The position numbers were made by a program, and so were the translations under genes. Under the pieces are notes generated by a model. The model made no database searches. It was not told the origin of the DNA and worked only from the letters and a program-made list of their open reading frames with translations. A stretch of 64,000 nt of DNA from Duganella sp. CF458 (GTDB lineage: Bacteria > Pseudomonadota > Gammaproteobacteria > Burkholderiales > Burkholderiaceae_D), in the NCBI RefSeq assembly GCF_900113115.1, contig NZ_FOOF01000003.1, positions 1 through 64,000 on the forward strand, given 5' to 3'. Of this stretch, positions 37,347-46,958 are shown in pieces (position 1 is the first letter of the stretch; each line of letters begins with the position of its first letter).

Positions 37347-38710
37347 CACGCTTGCTCCGCCGGCATGGGCGCCGAATTATTCAGGTTGTACCAGTCCACC
37401 TTGCGCGTGGCGACCATGATGGCGGCCAGCACAGCGAACAACAGGATGGCGCCCAGCATCAAGGCGTTGTTCTCCGAATTGAGCAGGCCGAACAAGATGC
37501 CGTACAAGGCACACAGGGCGCCGCCGAAACCCAGGCCGCGCTTCCAGTCATGCAGCACATGCGCCAGGTAATAGCCGATCAGGACGATGCAAGCAGCGCT
37601 GGCAGCAAGGTAGGACGCGACGAAGTCGTAATGCTCGGACAGGCTGACCAGCAGCAGGAAGAACAGCGCCAGGGCCAGTCCCACCAGCAGGTATTGCACC
37701 GGGTGGATCGGCAGTCGCTTCATCACCTCGAACAGGAAGAAGGCGGCGAAAGTCAGCGCCACGAACAGCAGGCCATACTTGGTGGCGCGGTCGGCCATCG
37801 AGTACAGGTTCACCGGCTCGATGAAGGCGGCCTCGATGGTATCCAGCGCCGGCAAGGCATTTTCACCCTGCCCGGTGGACTGTTCGCGCAGGCGCAGCTG
37901 CGCCTGGGCTTCGCTGGCCAGCGAGGAGATGCGCCACACGGCCTGGAAGCCTTTGTCATCGAGACTGTATTGCTCCGGCAGGAAGCGGCCGCTGAACTGC
38001 GGGTGCGGCCAGGCCGACGACATGACGAAGCGGTTATTGCGTGCCAGCGGTACGAAGGCCTGGCTGTTCATGCCCGCCAGGTTCAGGTTGAAACTGAATT
38101 TGACCTGGCCCGCCGCGGCATCTTCCATCGACAGCGTGGCGTGCAAGCCCTGGCGCGAAGAACGCAAGCCGGAACCTTGCTCGAATTCGACACTGCGCGC
38201 CCCCCAAACCAGGCGCGGGATATCGCGCACGCCGCGCACGTCGGCCACAGCCAGCGCGATGTAGGGACGTTCCGGCGTGATCTGCGATCCGGTTTCAGTG
38301 TGCGGCAGCTCGGCCATCGCCGGCACGACGAAGTCACCGTTGATCTTGTGCGCGCCATTGAACATCAGCACCTGGTGGATGCCGCGGTGGCGGCGCTCGG
38401 TGCCGAGGTTGGACAACACTTCCAACTGGTTGGGGAACACCAGATGCTGCGATTGCTTGCGGTAGCGCTTCGTTTCCGGCTTGCCGTCCTTGTCCTTCTC
38501 CTCCACGGTGTACACCTCGCTGTACGGCATGACCAGCACCGGCCCATAAATATGCTGCTCGCCCACCGAGTCGTTGGCGATGCTGCGCGCCGCCTCGTCG
38601 CGGTAAGCAATGCGTTCGCTGATGGTGGATTGGATCATGGCCAGCGGCACGCCGAGCAGCAGCATCAGCAAGCCGATGATGAGGACTTTAAGCAGGAGTC
38701 TTTTTTGCAT
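37346..38710 (-). CDS. creD: inner membrane protein CreD
   Basis: CreD (Cet) family protein, 454 aa, near the E. coli length of 450. One N-terminal helix (LKVLIIGLLMLLLGVPLAMI), a large periplasmic domain with GEQHIYGPVLVMPY, and about six C-terminal helices (from residue about 325) are visible. CreD is the main output of the CreBC two-component system; it affects envelope integrity and beta-lactam tolerance, but its biochemistry is unknown. Lies 81 bases after a lipoprotein gene and is coupled to an unknown gene downstream. Confidence 0.93.
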   Translation of the reverse strand: MQKRLLLKVLIIGLLMLLLGVPLAMIQSTISERIAYRDEAARSIANDSVGEQHIYGPVLVMPYSEVYTVEEKDKDGKPETKRYRKQSQHLVFPNQLEVLSNLGTERRHRGIHQVLMFNGAHKINGDFVVPAMAELPHTETGSQITPERPYIALAVADVRGVRDIPRLVWGARSVEFEQGSGLRSSRQGLHATLSMEDAAAGQVKFSFNLNLAGMNSQAFVPLARNNRFVMSSAWPHPQFSGRFLPEQYSLDDKGFQAVWRISSLASEAQAQLRLREQSTGQGENALPALDTIEAAFIEPVNLYSMADRATKYGLLFVALTFAAFFLFEVMKRLPIHPVQYLLVGLALALFFLLLVSLSEHYDFVASYLAASAACIVLIGYYLAHVLHDWKRGLGFGGALCALYGILFGLLNSENNALMLGAILLFAVLAAIMVATRKVDWYNLNNSAPMPAEQA

Positions 38711-38791
38711 GATTTGGCGCTTCTTGTTGTTTAGGTTGCGCCAGTGTAGGGAGTGTTTATGCGCTGGTGATGCGTTCTGCGTGAAGAGCGC

Positions 38792-39364
38792 TCAACGGCT
38801 TGGTATGCAAGCTCCCTCGAGCTCGTGCGCTTGCAGGTCGGGCGGCGCCTGATCGGTACTAACGTCCGCCAGCGACACCACGCACTCACTCACAGTCCCC
38901 TCCACCTGCATTGCGTATGACTTACCCGCTTCGGGGATAAAGCTCATGACCCGGATACATCGCTCGGTAACCGCCTCCATTTCGAGTATTTTTCCTCCCG
39001 GGACTTTTAGCAAAGCATTCAACGTATTTTGCGCACCATTCAAAGTCTTATAGGTGGTTTCTATCCGGAAGATCTGGAGGTATAGACGGCGGTCGGCAGC
39101 AACTCTTGCGTTCTTACTGACGCCCAACATGTTGCCCAAGTTAACCACCCGGCCATTGCCGGTTCCGGGGGTGCACTGCGCATCGGCGAAACCGGAAACA
39201 TCTACTAGGCGCGATTTATTCCTGCTTAAGAAATTTCCTGTCTCTGGCGGGATGCGCACCGACAGCTGCGCCGATTTTTCGCCCTCGCCCGGCTGCTGAT
39301 AAAACGAGGCACAACCCGGCAACAACACCGCGGCCACCAAAAGGCCAATTCCCGAACACCTCAT
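38792..39364 (-). CDS. putative lipoprotein in the cre cluster
   Basis: 190-aa exported lipoprotein: LLPGC lipobox with Cys18 after a short hydrophobic signal (GIGLLVAAVLLPGC). ATG 39364 is chosen so that the signal peptide is N-terminal; an upstream start adds 19 residues. The mature part has three more Cys and no recognised domain. Its base composition looks more AT-rich than the flanking cre genes, hinting at separate acquisition. It lies between creC and creD on the same strand, so it may be co-regulated. Confidence 0.75.
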   Translation of the reverse strand: MRCSGIGLLVAAVLLPGCASFYQQPGEGEKSAQLSVRIPPETGNFLSRNKSRLVDVSGFADAQCTPGTGNGRVVNLGNMLGVSKNARVAADRRLYLQIFRIETTYKTLNGAQNTLNALLKVPGGKILEMEAVTERCIRVMSFIPEAGKSYAMQVEGTVSECVVSLADVSTDQAPPDLQAHELEGACIPSR

Positions 39365-39437
39365 CAAGCGCTTCCATGAATCAAGATTGTTAAAAATAAT
39401 GTCCGATCGAATGATCGGCAATAAAATGCCCTGGCAT

Positions 39438-40823
39438 TTACGACTTTTGTGGTAGCCGCACTATGGCTCGACAACCGGTGCCGAGCCCATTAGCAACCTG
39501 CGTTGTGCCACCATGCAGCGTTACCACTTCGCGCACGAAAGGCAGCCCGAGGCCAGTACTCTTTGGCGCATCCGGACGCGGCAGCGAGTAGAAGCGTTCG
39601 AATACGCGTTCGACCGCGTAGTCTGGAATGCCGGGACCGTTATCGGCGACCACGATCTCCAGCATGTCGCCGTCGCCGCGCGCGAACATGGCGATGCAGC
39701 TGCCGCGCGGGGAAAAGCTGATTGCATTGTCGAGCAGATTGCCGAGCGCCTGACGTAGCAATAGGCGATCACCCAGGAGCTGCAGTTGCGACGGCGCATC
39801 TACATTGAGCTGCAGCGAACACGCAGCGAGGCGGGCCTGGAAGTCGCCGGCCACGTCTTGCAGCAGGCCGGCGACGTCGAGCGGGGCGGCGTCGTCGATG
39901 CGCTGCTGCTTCTCCACCCGCACCAGTGCCAGCAGCTTGTCGATCAGGTCGCGCTGGCGGGCATTCTGGGCCTGGATGGTGGACAGGAACTGGCGGCGCT
40001 GCTCGGGCGGCATGTCTTCCTCCAGCAGTTCGGCGGCAGCCTGAATGGCGGCGATCGGGCTTTTCAATTCATGCGTCAGCGTGTGCATCAGGGTCTCGAC
40101 GTAATCCTTGCCTTCCAGCTTGGCGCGCATGGCTTCCAGCGCGTGGCCGAGGGTGCTGATCTCGCTGCTGCCCAGCTTGGGCATGACGGCTTTGCGGCCG
40201 GCCTGCACGGCTTCGACGAAGACCATCAATTTGTTGACCGTGCTGGCCATGCGCCAGGTGATGGCCACGCCAATCAGCAGCGACAGGCCAAGCAGCACAA
40301 TGCCCCATTTGAGGATCTTGCGCTGGCTGCGCTCGATGAATCCTTGCACACTGGAGATGGGCTTGGAGATCGTCAGCACGCCAATGGTGCGGTCGCCGTC
40401 GCGCACTGGTGCGGCAACGTACATTCCCAGGCTGCTGTAATCGCGCGGCACCTCGCTGGTCATGCGGGCGCCGTACTGGCCGCGCAGCGTGAGGTAGACG
40501 TCGTTCCAGCGCGAATAGTCCTTGCCGACGGACTTGCCGGCCGAGTCGAAGCGCACGATGCCTTCGGCGTCGGTGATGGTGATGCGGTAATCGGTGTTGC
40601 GGCTGGCGGCGGCGATCTTTGCCAGCAGGACCGGATCGGAAGCGCCCTCCTTCACATCGTCGGCCACCACCTGGGCCAGCAACTGCGCGGTGTCGTTCAT
40701 GGCCGCTTCCAGCGTGGAACGGGCGCCGGGTTTGACTTCCTGCACGAAAACGTTGAGCAGGAACCAGGCTGCCAGGCCGACAATCAGGAAGTAGCCGAGC
40801 AGGATGCGCAGGCCGATCTTCAT
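39438..40823 (-). CDS. creC: sensor histidine kinase CreC
   Basis: Membrane sensor kinase of 461 aa: helix 1 (about 8-28), a periplasmic sensor of about 145 residues (cache-like, RITITDAEGIVRFDSAGKS), helix 2 (about 172-192), HAMP, dimerisation box with His at about 251 (LTHELKSPIAAI), and an ATPase domain with NLLDNAISFSPRG, DNGPGIP and STGLGLPF. The pairing with CreB and nearby creD identifies it as CreC, which in E. coli responds to growth in minimal medium and to cell-wall damage. Overlaps creB by four bases. Confidence 0.92.
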   Translation of the reverse strand: MKIGLRILLGYFLIVGLAAWFLLNVFVQEVKPGARSTLEAAMNDTAQLLAQVVADDVKEGASDPVLLAKIAAASRNTDYRITITDAEGIVRFDSAGKSVGKDYSRWNDVYLTLRGQYGARMTSEVPRDYSSLGMYVAAPVRDGDRTIGVLTISKPISSVQGFIERSQRKILKWGIVLLGLSLLIGVAITWRMASTVNKLMVFVEAVQAGRKAVMPKLGSSEISTLGHALEAMRAKLEGKDYVETLMHTLTHELKSPIAAIQAAAELLEEDMPPEQRRQFLSTIQAQNARQRDLIDKLLALVRVEKQQRIDDAAPLDVAGLLQDVAGDFQARLAACSLQLNVDAPSQLQLLGDRLLLRQALGNLLDNAISFSPRGSCIAMFARGDGDMLEIVVADNGPGIPDYAVERVFERFYSLPRPDAPKSTGLGLPFVREVVTLHGGTTQVANGLGTGCRAIVRLPQKS

Positions 40824-41536
40824 GCGCCCGGCTGCAGGCTGTAGCCCATACCGCGATGGGTCTGGATCGGGTCGGCGTTGTCGTCGATGGCGCGCAGCTT
40901 GGCGCGCAGGGACTTCACGTGGGCGTCCACCGTGCGGTCCAGCGTTTCAGGGGCGTCGCACCAGACGCGGTCCATCAGCTGGGCGCGCGACAGCACGTGG
41001 CCCGGGTGTTCGACCAGGGTTTTCAGCAGCAGGTATTCGTAGCGGGTCAGGTCGAGCGGCTGGCCGGCGAACAGGATGCGCGCTTCGGCGGCGCGCAGCT
41101 CGAAGGCCGGTGTGCGCGCGGCGGCTGGTGCGGCATGCGGCACGGCCGGGGCGGCCGGCGCCGCGCCATTGCCGGCACGGCGCAGGATCACGCGCACGCG
41201 CGCCACCAGTTCGCGCGGCGAGAACGGCTTGGTCACGTAATCGTCGGCGCCGATTTCCAGGCCGACGATGCGGTCGATCTCGTCGCTGCGCGCGGTGAGG
41301 AAGATCACCGGCACCTCGGTGAACTGGCGCAGGCGCCGGCACACATCGAGGCCGCTGATGTCGGGCAGGCCGACATCGAGAATGACCAGCGCCGGCGCCA
41401 GGTCGCGCGCGGCGGCCAGCGCCTGCTCACCGAGCATCACATGGTGCGGGATGAAGCCTTCCTTGCCGAGGGCGAAGGCAATACTGTCTGCAATGGCTGG
41501 TTCGTCTTCGACGATCAGGATGGTCTTATCGCTCAT
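40820..41536 (-). CDS. creB: response regulator CreB
   Basis: OmpR-family response regulator, 238 aa. Receiver domain with acidic pair ED at 10-11, phospho-acceptor Asp54 (LVILDVGLPD) and the conserved Lys in YVTKPFSP; an Ala/Pro-rich linker; winged-helix domain at about 145-238 (HPGHVLSRAQLMDRVWCDAPETLDR in part). Coupled to creC. Lies 18 bases after a small lipoprotein gene, which may be the first gene of this transcript. Confidence 0.92.
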   Translation of the reverse strand: MSDKTILIVEDEPAIADSIAFALGKEGFIPHHVMLGEQALAAARDLAPALVILDVGLPDISGLDVCRRLRQFTEVPVIFLTARSDEIDRIVGLEIGADDYVTKPFSPRELVARVRVILRRAGNGAAPAAPAVPHAAPAAARTPAFELRAAEARILFAGQPLDLTRYEYLLLKTLVEHPGHVLSRAQLMDRVWCDAPETLDRTVDAHVKSLRAKLRAIDDNADPIQTHRGMGYSLQPGA

Positions 41537-41554
41537 GCGCGGCAGTATAGCGCG

Positions 41555-41746
41555 TCAGTTCTTGTCGGCTTCTTCTTTCTGCTTTTGCTGGGCCTGTTCC
41601 ATCGTTTTCAGCGCGTCCTGCGCCTTGTCGCGCTGGGCGCCCATGGCCTTGATGTCCTGCGCCGCCTGGTCGGCCGGGTTCTTCTTGCCGCATGCGGCGA
41701 GCAGGGACAGTGCCGCGATGGCGGCGAAGATTGCGATGCGTTTCAT
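41555..41746 (-). CDS. small lipoprotein upstream of creB (63 aa)
   Basis: 63-residue putative lipoprotein. The signal peptide ends in LLAAC with Cys19 as the lipidation site; the mature part is Lys/Gln/Ala-rich and helical (AQRDKAQDALKTMEQAQQKQ). AGGAG lies before the ATG. It sits only 19 bases past the terminator following rpsJ and 18 bases before creB, so it probably leads the cre operon. Function unknown; it resembles short lipoproteins annotated only as hypothetical. Confidence 0.75.
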   Translation of the reverse strand: MKRIAIFAAIAALSLLAACGKKNPADQAAQDIKAMGAQRDKAQDALKTMEQAQQKQKEEADKN

Positions 41747-41765
41747 GGGCTACTCCTGAAAAAAG

Positions 41766-41791
41766 AAAAGCCCGCTCATGAGCGGGCTTTT
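41766..41791 (-). terminator. terminator after rpsJ (perfect palindrome)
   Basis: AAAAGCCCGCTCA / TGAGCGGGCTTTT is a perfect 26-base palindrome, followed on the minus strand by a T-rich tract. It lies 24 bases past the rpsJ stop and ends the rpsL-rpsG-fusA-tuf-rpsJ transcript, unless read-through feeds the cre cluster. Confidence 0.88.
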
Positions 41792-41815
41792 CGGTGTCTT
41801 GCGACGAAACCGGGA

Positions 41816-42133
41816 TTACTGCAGTTTGATTTCGACGTCCACGCCAGCTGGCAGGTCCAGCTTCATCAGTGCGTCAACAGTCTTGTCGGTTGGATCCACG
41901 ATGTCCATCAGGCGCTGGTGGGTGCGGATTTCGAACTGGTCGCGGGAAGTCTTGTTCACGTGCGGGGAACGCAGCACGTCGTAACGCTGGATACGGGTTG
42001 GCAGAGGAACTGGGCCTTTTACCACGGCGCCGGTGCGCTTGGCGGTGTCAACGATTTCCAGTGCGGACTGGTCGATCAGCTTGTAGTCGAAAGCCTTCAG
42101 GCGGATACGGATCTTTTGGTTTGGAGCGGACAT
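41816..42133 (-). CDS. rpsJ: 30S ribosomal protein S10
   Basis: S10, 105 aa, of the 30S head; in E. coli it is also NusE, a transcription antitermination factor. [20 protein letters not shown] and the [18 protein letters not shown] segment are diagnostic. Normally it heads the S10 operon directly before rplC; here it is the last gene of the str unit and is cut off from rplC by 7.8 kb. Confidence 0.98.
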   Translation of the reverse strand: MSAPNQKIRIRLKAFDYKLIDQSALEIVDTAKRTGAVVKGPVPLPTRIQRYDVLRSPHVNKTSRDQFEIRTHQRLMDIVDPTDKTVDALMKLDLPAGVDVEIKLQ

Positions 42134-42196
42134 GCTTATTCCTTAAAAGAACGAACCGGCAACATTTTGTTTCCGGCAATGTAAGTAAATACTACG

Positions 42197-42228
42197 ACGG
42201 GCCGACATGATAGCACATGCCGGCCCGT
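42197..42228 (-). other. hairpin between tuf and rpsJ
   Basis: ACGGGCC / GGCCCGT arms extended by CATG pairing, 22 bases past the tuf stop on the minus strand. The minus-strand 3' flank has no T-run, so it may be a processing or attenuation site rather than a terminator; on the plus strand a short T-run follows. Confidence 0.5.
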
Positions 42229-42250
42229 TTTCGATCAGGCTAAAAAGCGA

Positions 42251-43441
42251 TTAGCCCAGGATCTTGGCTACAACGCCCGCGCCGACGGTACGACCGCCTT
42301 CACGGATTGCGAAACGCAGGCCTTCTTCCATCGCGATCGGGGAGATCAGCTTGACGGTGATGGAGACGTTGTCGCCTGGCATAACCATTTCTTTGTCCGC
42401 TGGCAGTTCGATCGAACCGGTCACGTCGGTGGTACGGAAGTAGAACTGTGGACGGTAGTTGTTGAAGAACGGGGTGTGACGGCCGCCTTCATCTTTCGAC
42501 AGAACGTAGATCTCGCCGGTGAAGTGGTCGTGCGGCTTGATCGAACCTGGCTTGGCCAGAACCTGGCCACGCTGGACGTCTTCACGCTTGGTGCCGCGCA
42601 GCAGCAGGCCAACGTTGTCGCCGGCTTGACCCTGGTCCAGCAGCTTGCGGAACATTTCCACGCCGGTGCAGGTGGTTTTCACGGTGTCGATGATACCGAC
42701 GATTTCGATCTCTTCGCCGACCTTGATGATGCCGCGCTCAACACGACCGGTCACCACGGTACCGCGGCCGGAGATCGAGAACACGTCTTCCACAGGCATC
42801 AGGAAGGCGCCGTCAACTGCGCGCTCTGGGGTTGGGATGTAGGTGTCCAGGGCTTCAGCCAGGCGCTCGATGCAAGCTTCGCCCATTTCGCCGGCTTGGC
42901 CTTCCAGTGCCATACGTGCCGAACCTTTGATGATTGGCAGGTCGTCGCCTGGGAATTCGTACTTGGACAGCAGCTCGCGCACTTCCATTTCGACCAGTTC
43001 CAGCAGTTCTGCGTCGTCGACCAGGTCGCACTTGTTCAGGAACACGATGATGTATGGAACGCCAACCTGGCGTGCCAGCAGGATGTGCTCGCGGGTCTGT
43101 GGCATTGGGCCGTCAGCTGCGGAGCAAACCAGGATCGCGCCGTCCATCTGCGCAGCACCGGTAATCATGTTCTTGATGTAGTCGGCGTGGCCTGGGCAGT
43201 CAACGTGAGCGTAGTGACGGTTGGCAGTCTCGTACTCGACGTGGGCGGTGTTGATGGTAATGCCGCGTGCTTTTTCTTCTGGAGCAGCGTCGATCTGGTC
43301 GTAAGCTTTCGCTTCGCCGCCGAATTTCTTCGACAGGACGGTTGCGATAGCAGCGGTCAGGGTGGTTTTGCCGTGGTCAACGTGACCGATGGTGCCAACG
43401 TTCACGTGCGGTTTAGTCCGCTCGAACTTTTCTTTTGCCAT
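42251..43441 (-). CDS. tuf: elongation factor Tu
   Basis: EF-Tu, 396 aa, delivers aminoacyl-tRNA to the ribosome. Visible GTPase motifs: GHVDHGKT (P-loop), DCPGHADY (G3) and NKCD (G4); effector segment [15 protein letters not shown]. The C-terminal domain with [15 protein letters not shown] is complete. Only one copy lies in the window; betaproteobacteria often have a second tuf elsewhere. Confidence 0.98.
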   Translation of the reverse strand: MAKEKFERTKPHVNVGTIGHVDHGKTTLTAAIATVLSKKFGGEAKAYDQIDAAPEEKARGITINTAHVEYETANRHYAHVDCPGHADYIKNMITGAAQMDGAILVCSAADGPMPQTREHILLARQVGVPYIIVFLNKCDLVDDAELLELVEMEVRELLSKYEFPGDDLPIIKGSARMALEGQAGEMGEACIERLAEALDTYIPTPERAVDGAFLMPVEDVFSISGRGTVVTGRVERGIIKVGEEIEIVGIIDTVKTTCTGVEMFRKLLDQGQAGDNVGLLLRGTKREDVQRGQVLAKPGSIKPHDHFTGEIYVLSKDEGGRHTPFFNNYRPQFYFRTTDVTGSIELPADKEMVMPGDNVSITVKLISPIAMEEGLRFAIREGGRTVGAGVVAKILG

Positions 43442-43478
43442 TTTAATTCTTCCTCAGAACTTTGATTTAAGGTCAATA

Positions 43479-43505
43479 CCGGGCGGGAGGATCTCCCCCG
43501 CCCGG
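43479..43505 (-). other. strong hairpin between fusA and tuf
   Basis: CCGGGCGGG / CCCGCCCGG arms, 13 bases past the fusA stop, with no T-run on the minus strand. Candidate attenuator or RNase processing site that would allow different levels of EF-G and EF-Tu. Confidence 0.55.
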
Positions 43506-43518
43506 TTAATTATCTATT

Positions 43519-45624
43519 TTACTTCGCTTTGGCGGTGACGATTGCGTCGATCACGTGCTTAGGCGCCTCGGAGTAGTGCTTGAACTCCATGGTGTAGGTC
43601 GCGCGGCCTTGGGTCGCGGAACGCAGGATGGTCGAGTAGCCGAACATCTCGGACAGAGGTACCTCTGCCTTGATGATCTTGCCGCCGCCGCCTGGGATCT
43701 CGTCCATGCCCTGCACCATACCGCGGCGGGACGACAGGTCGCCCATCACGGTACCGGCGTAGTCTTCCGGCGTCTCGACTTCCACCGCCATCATTGGCTC
43801 CAGAATCACTGGGCTGGCGCGACGGCAAGCTTCCTTGAACGCCATCGAACCGGCCATGCGGAAGGCATTTTCGTTCGAGTCAACGTCGTGGTAAGAACCG
43901 AAGGTCAGGGTGACTTTGACGTCAACCACTGGGTAGCCTGCCAGAACACCGTTGTTCAGGGTTTCGCGCACGCCTTTTTCCACCGCAGGGATGAATTCGC
44001 GAGGAATCACACCGCCCTTGATCGCGTCGACGAATTCGAAGCCCTTGCCTTGTTCCTGTGGTTCCAGGGTAACAACGGCGTGACCGTACTGACCACGGCC
44101 ACCGGACTGCTTGACGAACTTGCCTTCCACGTCGGACACCGACTTACGCACGGTTTCGCGGTATGCAACCTGTGGCTTGCCAACGGTTGCTTCCACGCCG
44201 AATTCGCGCTTCATACGGTCAACGATAATTTCCAGGTGCAGCTCGCCCATACCACCGATGATGGTCTGGCCGGATTCTTCGTCGGTCTTCACGCGGAACG
44301 AAGGATCTTCCTGTGCCAGGCGGTTCAGGGCCAGGCCCATCTTTTCCTGGTCAGCCTTGGTCTTAGGCTCGACTGCCTGCTGGATCACCGGCTCTGGGAA
44401 CACCATCTTTTCCAGGGTGATGATCGAGGATGGATCGCACAGGGTTTCGCCGGTGGTCACGTCCTTCAGGCCCACTGCAGCGGCGATGTCGCCGGCGCGG
44501 ACTTCCTTGATCTCTTCACGCTGGTTAGCGTGCATCTGCAGAATACGGCCCAGGCGTTCTTTACGCTGCTTGACCGAGTTGTAAATGGTGTCGCCTGCGT
44601 TCACCACGCCGGAGTAGACGCGGAAGAAGGCCAGCTGGCCCACGAACGGGTCGGTCATGATCTTGAATGCCAGAGCAGCGAACTTTTCGTCGTCCGAAGC
44701 TTTACGGGTAGCCGGCTGTTCGTCGTCGTCGGTACCGGCAACGTCAGCGATGTCGATCGGCGACGGCAGGTATTCGATCACGGCGTCCAACATGGCTTGC
44801 ACGCCCTTGTTCTTGAAGGCGGTGCCGCACATCATCGGAACGATTTCCGAAGCGATGGTACGCTGGCGCAGGGCGGTCTTGATCTCTTCTTCAGAGAGTT
44901 CGCCTTCTTCCAGGTACTTGTTCATCAGGTCTTCGTTCGCTTCAGCAGCGGCTTCAACCATCTTCTCGCGCCACTCTTGTGCGGAGTCAGCCAGTTCGGC
45001 CGGGATGTCCATGTAGTCGAACTTCATGCCCTGGGACGCGTCGTCCCAGATGATGGCCTTCATCTTGACCAGGTCGATCACGCCTTTGAAGTTGTCTTCG
45101 GCGCCGATCGGGATCTGGATCAGGACTGGGTTGGCCTTCAGGCGCGAACGCATCTGCTCGTAGACCTTGAAGAAGTTGGCACCGGTACGGTCCATCTTGT
45201 TCACGAAGGCCAGACGAGGCACCTTGTACTTGTTAGCCTGGCGCCATACGGTTTCAGACTGTGGCTGCACGCCGCCCACTGCACAGTAAACCATGCAAGC
45301 GCCGTCCAGAACGCGCATCGAACGCTCCACCTCGATGGTGAAGTCAACGTGCCCTGGGGTGTCGATGATGTTGATGTGGTGTGGCTTGAAGTTGTTGGCC
45401 ATACCATTCCAGAAGCAGGTGGTCGCTGCCGAGGTAATGGTAATGCCGCGCTCTTGTTCCTGCTCCATCCAGTCCATGGTGGCGGCGCCGTCGTGCACTT
45501 CACCAATCTTGTGGTTCACGCCGGTGTAGAACAGCACGCGCTCGGTAGTGGTGGTCTTACCGGCGTCGATGTGAGCGGAGATACCGATATTACGGTAGCG
45601 CTCAATGGGGGTCTTGCGGGCCAT
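43519..45624 (-). CDS. fusA: elongation factor G
   Basis: EF-G, 701 aa, the translocase GTPase; also acts in ribosome recycling. P-loop [15 protein letters not shown], switch region [16 protein letters not shown]3 [15 protein letters not shown], and the five-domain layout through domain V are all present. Follows rpsG by 102 bases and precedes tuf by 77. Confidence 0.98.
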   Translation of the reverse strand: MARKTPIERYRNIGISAHIDAGKTTTTERVLFYTGVNHKIGEVHDGAATMDWMEQEQERGITITSAATTCFWNGMANNFKPHHINIIDTPGHVDFTIEVERSMRVLDGACMVYCAVGGVQPQSETVWRQANKYKVPRLAFVNKMDRTGANFFKVYEQMRSRLKANPVLIQIPIGAEDNFKGVIDLVKMKAIIWDDASQGMKFDYMDIPAELADSAQEWREKMVEAAAEANEDLMNKYLEEGELSEEEIKTALRQRTIASEIVPMMCGTAFKNKGVQAMLDAVIEYLPSPIDIADVAGTDDDEQPATRKASDDEKFAALAFKIMTDPFVGQLAFFRVYSGVVNAGDTIYNSVKQRKERLGRILQMHANQREEIKEVRAGDIAAAVGLKDVTTGETLCDPSSIITLEKMVFPEPVIQQAVEPKTKADQEKMGLALNRLAQEDPSFRVKTDEESGQTIIGGMGELHLEIIVDRMKREFGVEATVGKPQVAYRETVRKSVSDVEGKFVKQSGGRGQYGHAVVTLEPQEQGKGFEFVDAIKGGVIPREFIPAVEKGVRETLNNGVLAGYPVVDVKVTLTFGSYHDVDSNENAFRMAGSMAFKEACRRASPVILEPMMAVEVETPEDYAGTVMGDLSSRRGMVQGMDEIPGGGGKIIKAEVPLSEMFGYSTILRSATQGRATYTMEFKHYSEAPKHVIDAIVTAKAK

Positions 45625-45697
45625 AATTGATCCTAAATCTTTGAATGGACAAAACCGAGCAGCATTTTCTTGAGAAAAATGTGCCCGGTTTGAACAA

Positions 45698-45719
45698 GGC
45701 CAGCCAGTAAAGGCTGGCC
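45698..45719 (-). other. hairpin between rpsG and fusA
   Basis: GGCCAGCC / GGCTGGCC arms with a six-base loop, seven bases past the rpsG stop. A second, looser inverted repeat (AAACCGGGC / GCTCGGTTT, about 45654-45692) follows before fusA. Similar hairpins occur at most junctions of this operon. Confidence 0.5.
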
Positions 45720-45726
45720 AAACGTA

Positions 45727-46197
45727 TTAGAAGCGGAAGTGCGAGAACGCTTTGTTCGCTTCTGCCATACGGTGGACTTCGTCACGACGCTTCATCGCGC
45801 CGCCACGGCCTTCCGCGGCTTCCAGCAGCTCGCCGCCCAGGCGTTGTGGCATGGACTTTTCGGAGCGCTTGTTAGCGGCTTCACGCAGCCAACGCATGGA
45901 CAGGGCCAGGCGGCGCACTGGGCGCACTTCGACCGGCACCTGGTAGTTAGCGCCGCCAACACGGCGGGACTTCACTTCAACCATTGGCTTGGCGTTGTTG
46001 ATCGCTGCGGTGAACACTTCCAGCGGGTCCTTGCCGGACTTCGATTGGATGTGGTCAAAGGCACCGTAGATGATGTTTTCTGCGACCGACTTTTTGCCGG
46101 ACAGCATCAGAACGTTGACGAATTTAGCGACTTCGGTGCTACCGAATTTTGGATCCGGCAGAATTTCGCGCTTGGGTACTTCACGACGACGTGGCAT
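45727..46197 (-). CDS. rpsG: 30S ribosomal protein S7
   Basis: S7, 156 aa, primary 16S binder of the 30S head and, in E. coli, the str operon repressor. N-terminus [20 protein letters not shown] and the C-terminal [15 protein letters not shown] are typical. Follows rpsL by 108 bases. Confidence 0.98.
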   Translation of the reverse strand: MPRRREVPKREILPDPKFGSTEVAKFVNVLMLSGKKSVAENIIYGAFDHIQSKSGKDPLEVFTAAINNAKPMVEVKSRRVGGANYQVPVEVRPVRRLALSMRWLREAANKRSEKSMPQRLGGELLEAAEGRGGAMKRRDEVHRMAEANKAFSHFRF

Positions 46198-46305
46198 GTC
46201 ATTTCCTTTTCTTCAGTTGAGCGCCCTGATTTGGCACTCGCGGTGGCCATCATAGCCATCCACTTACTCGGTCTCGCGACCGCCTCAACTCAGTTAAACT
46301 GCAAA

Positions 46306-46689
46306 TTACTTCTTAGCGGCCTTAGCGCGCTTCGCACCGTACTTGGAGCGAGCTTGCTTACGGTCTTTCACGCCCTGGGTATCCAGAGAGCCACGGACCA
46401 TGTGGTAACGCACACCTGGCAAGTCTTTTACACGACCGCCGCGCAGCAGAACAACGCTGTGCTCCTGCAGGTTGTGGCCTTCCCCGCCGATGTACGAAAT
46501 CACTTCGAAACCGTTGGTCAGACGCACTTTTGCAACTTTACGCAGTGCCGAGTTAGGCTTCTTAGGAGTGGTGGTGTACACACGGGTGCACACGCCACGC
46601 TTTTGCGGGCAGTTTTCAAGTGCCGGCGATTTGCTCTTCACGACCAGCTTGGTACGTGGTTGGCGAATCAATTGGTTGATGGTTGGCAT
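46306..46689 (-). CDS. rpsL: 30S ribosomal protein S12
   Basis: S12, 127 aa, decoding-centre protein and the streptomycin-resistance locus. Wild-type residues are seen at the usual resistance positions: Lys43 (TTPKKPNSA), Lys88 and Pro91 (RVKDLPG). Start ATG 46689 ([10 protein letters not shown]) is the family start; the frame is open further upstream but not conserved. First gene of the str operon, behind a strong promoter. Confidence 0.98.
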   Translation of the reverse strand: MPTINQLIRQPRTKLVVKSKSPALENCPQKRGVCTRVYTTTPKKPNSALRKVAKVRLTNGFEVISYIGGEGHNLQEHSVVLLRGGRVKDLPGVRYHMVRGSLDTQGVKDRKQARSKYGAKRAKAAKK

Positions 46690-46838
46690 CGTTTTAAATC
46701 CAACAAAATTACAACATTGACAACCCGGGCAGTCCTGCCCGGGGGCTAAAACGGTTTCTCTTAGCGGGCTCCGGCAGCGCAAAAAGCCACAGCCTTTCAA
46801 ACGCGTATACGAGGCGCAGACTAAATTGAGAACTCGCG

Positions 46839-46867
46839 AGTATATACCTGGTTAACCGCTCAGTCAA
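46839..46867 (-). promoter_or_regulatory. strong sigma70 promoter of the str operon
   Basis: On the minus strand TTGACT (-35), 17 bases, TATACT (-10), followed by a GC-rich discriminator (CGCGAG) typical of stringently controlled ribosomal promoters. The leader to rpsL is about 145 bases. Confidence 0.8.
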
Positions 46868-46958
46868 CCAGGATGCTAAATAAAGTGGCAGTATTTGGAC
46901 GCCCCACGGCCGGGTATTGGCAGCATAATAGCGATCATTTGGTTATTTCCCGTAAGCA

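Noticed and set aside
38711..38791. Possible CreB binding site (tandem TTCAC) upstream of creD
   Set aside because: One TTCAC and a degenerate ATCAC are present on the minus strand, but the spacing does not match the E. coli cre tag, so I do not call it.
46306..46689. Possible streptomycin-resistance mutation in rpsL
   Set aside because: Lys43, Lys88 and Pro91 are the wild-type residues.
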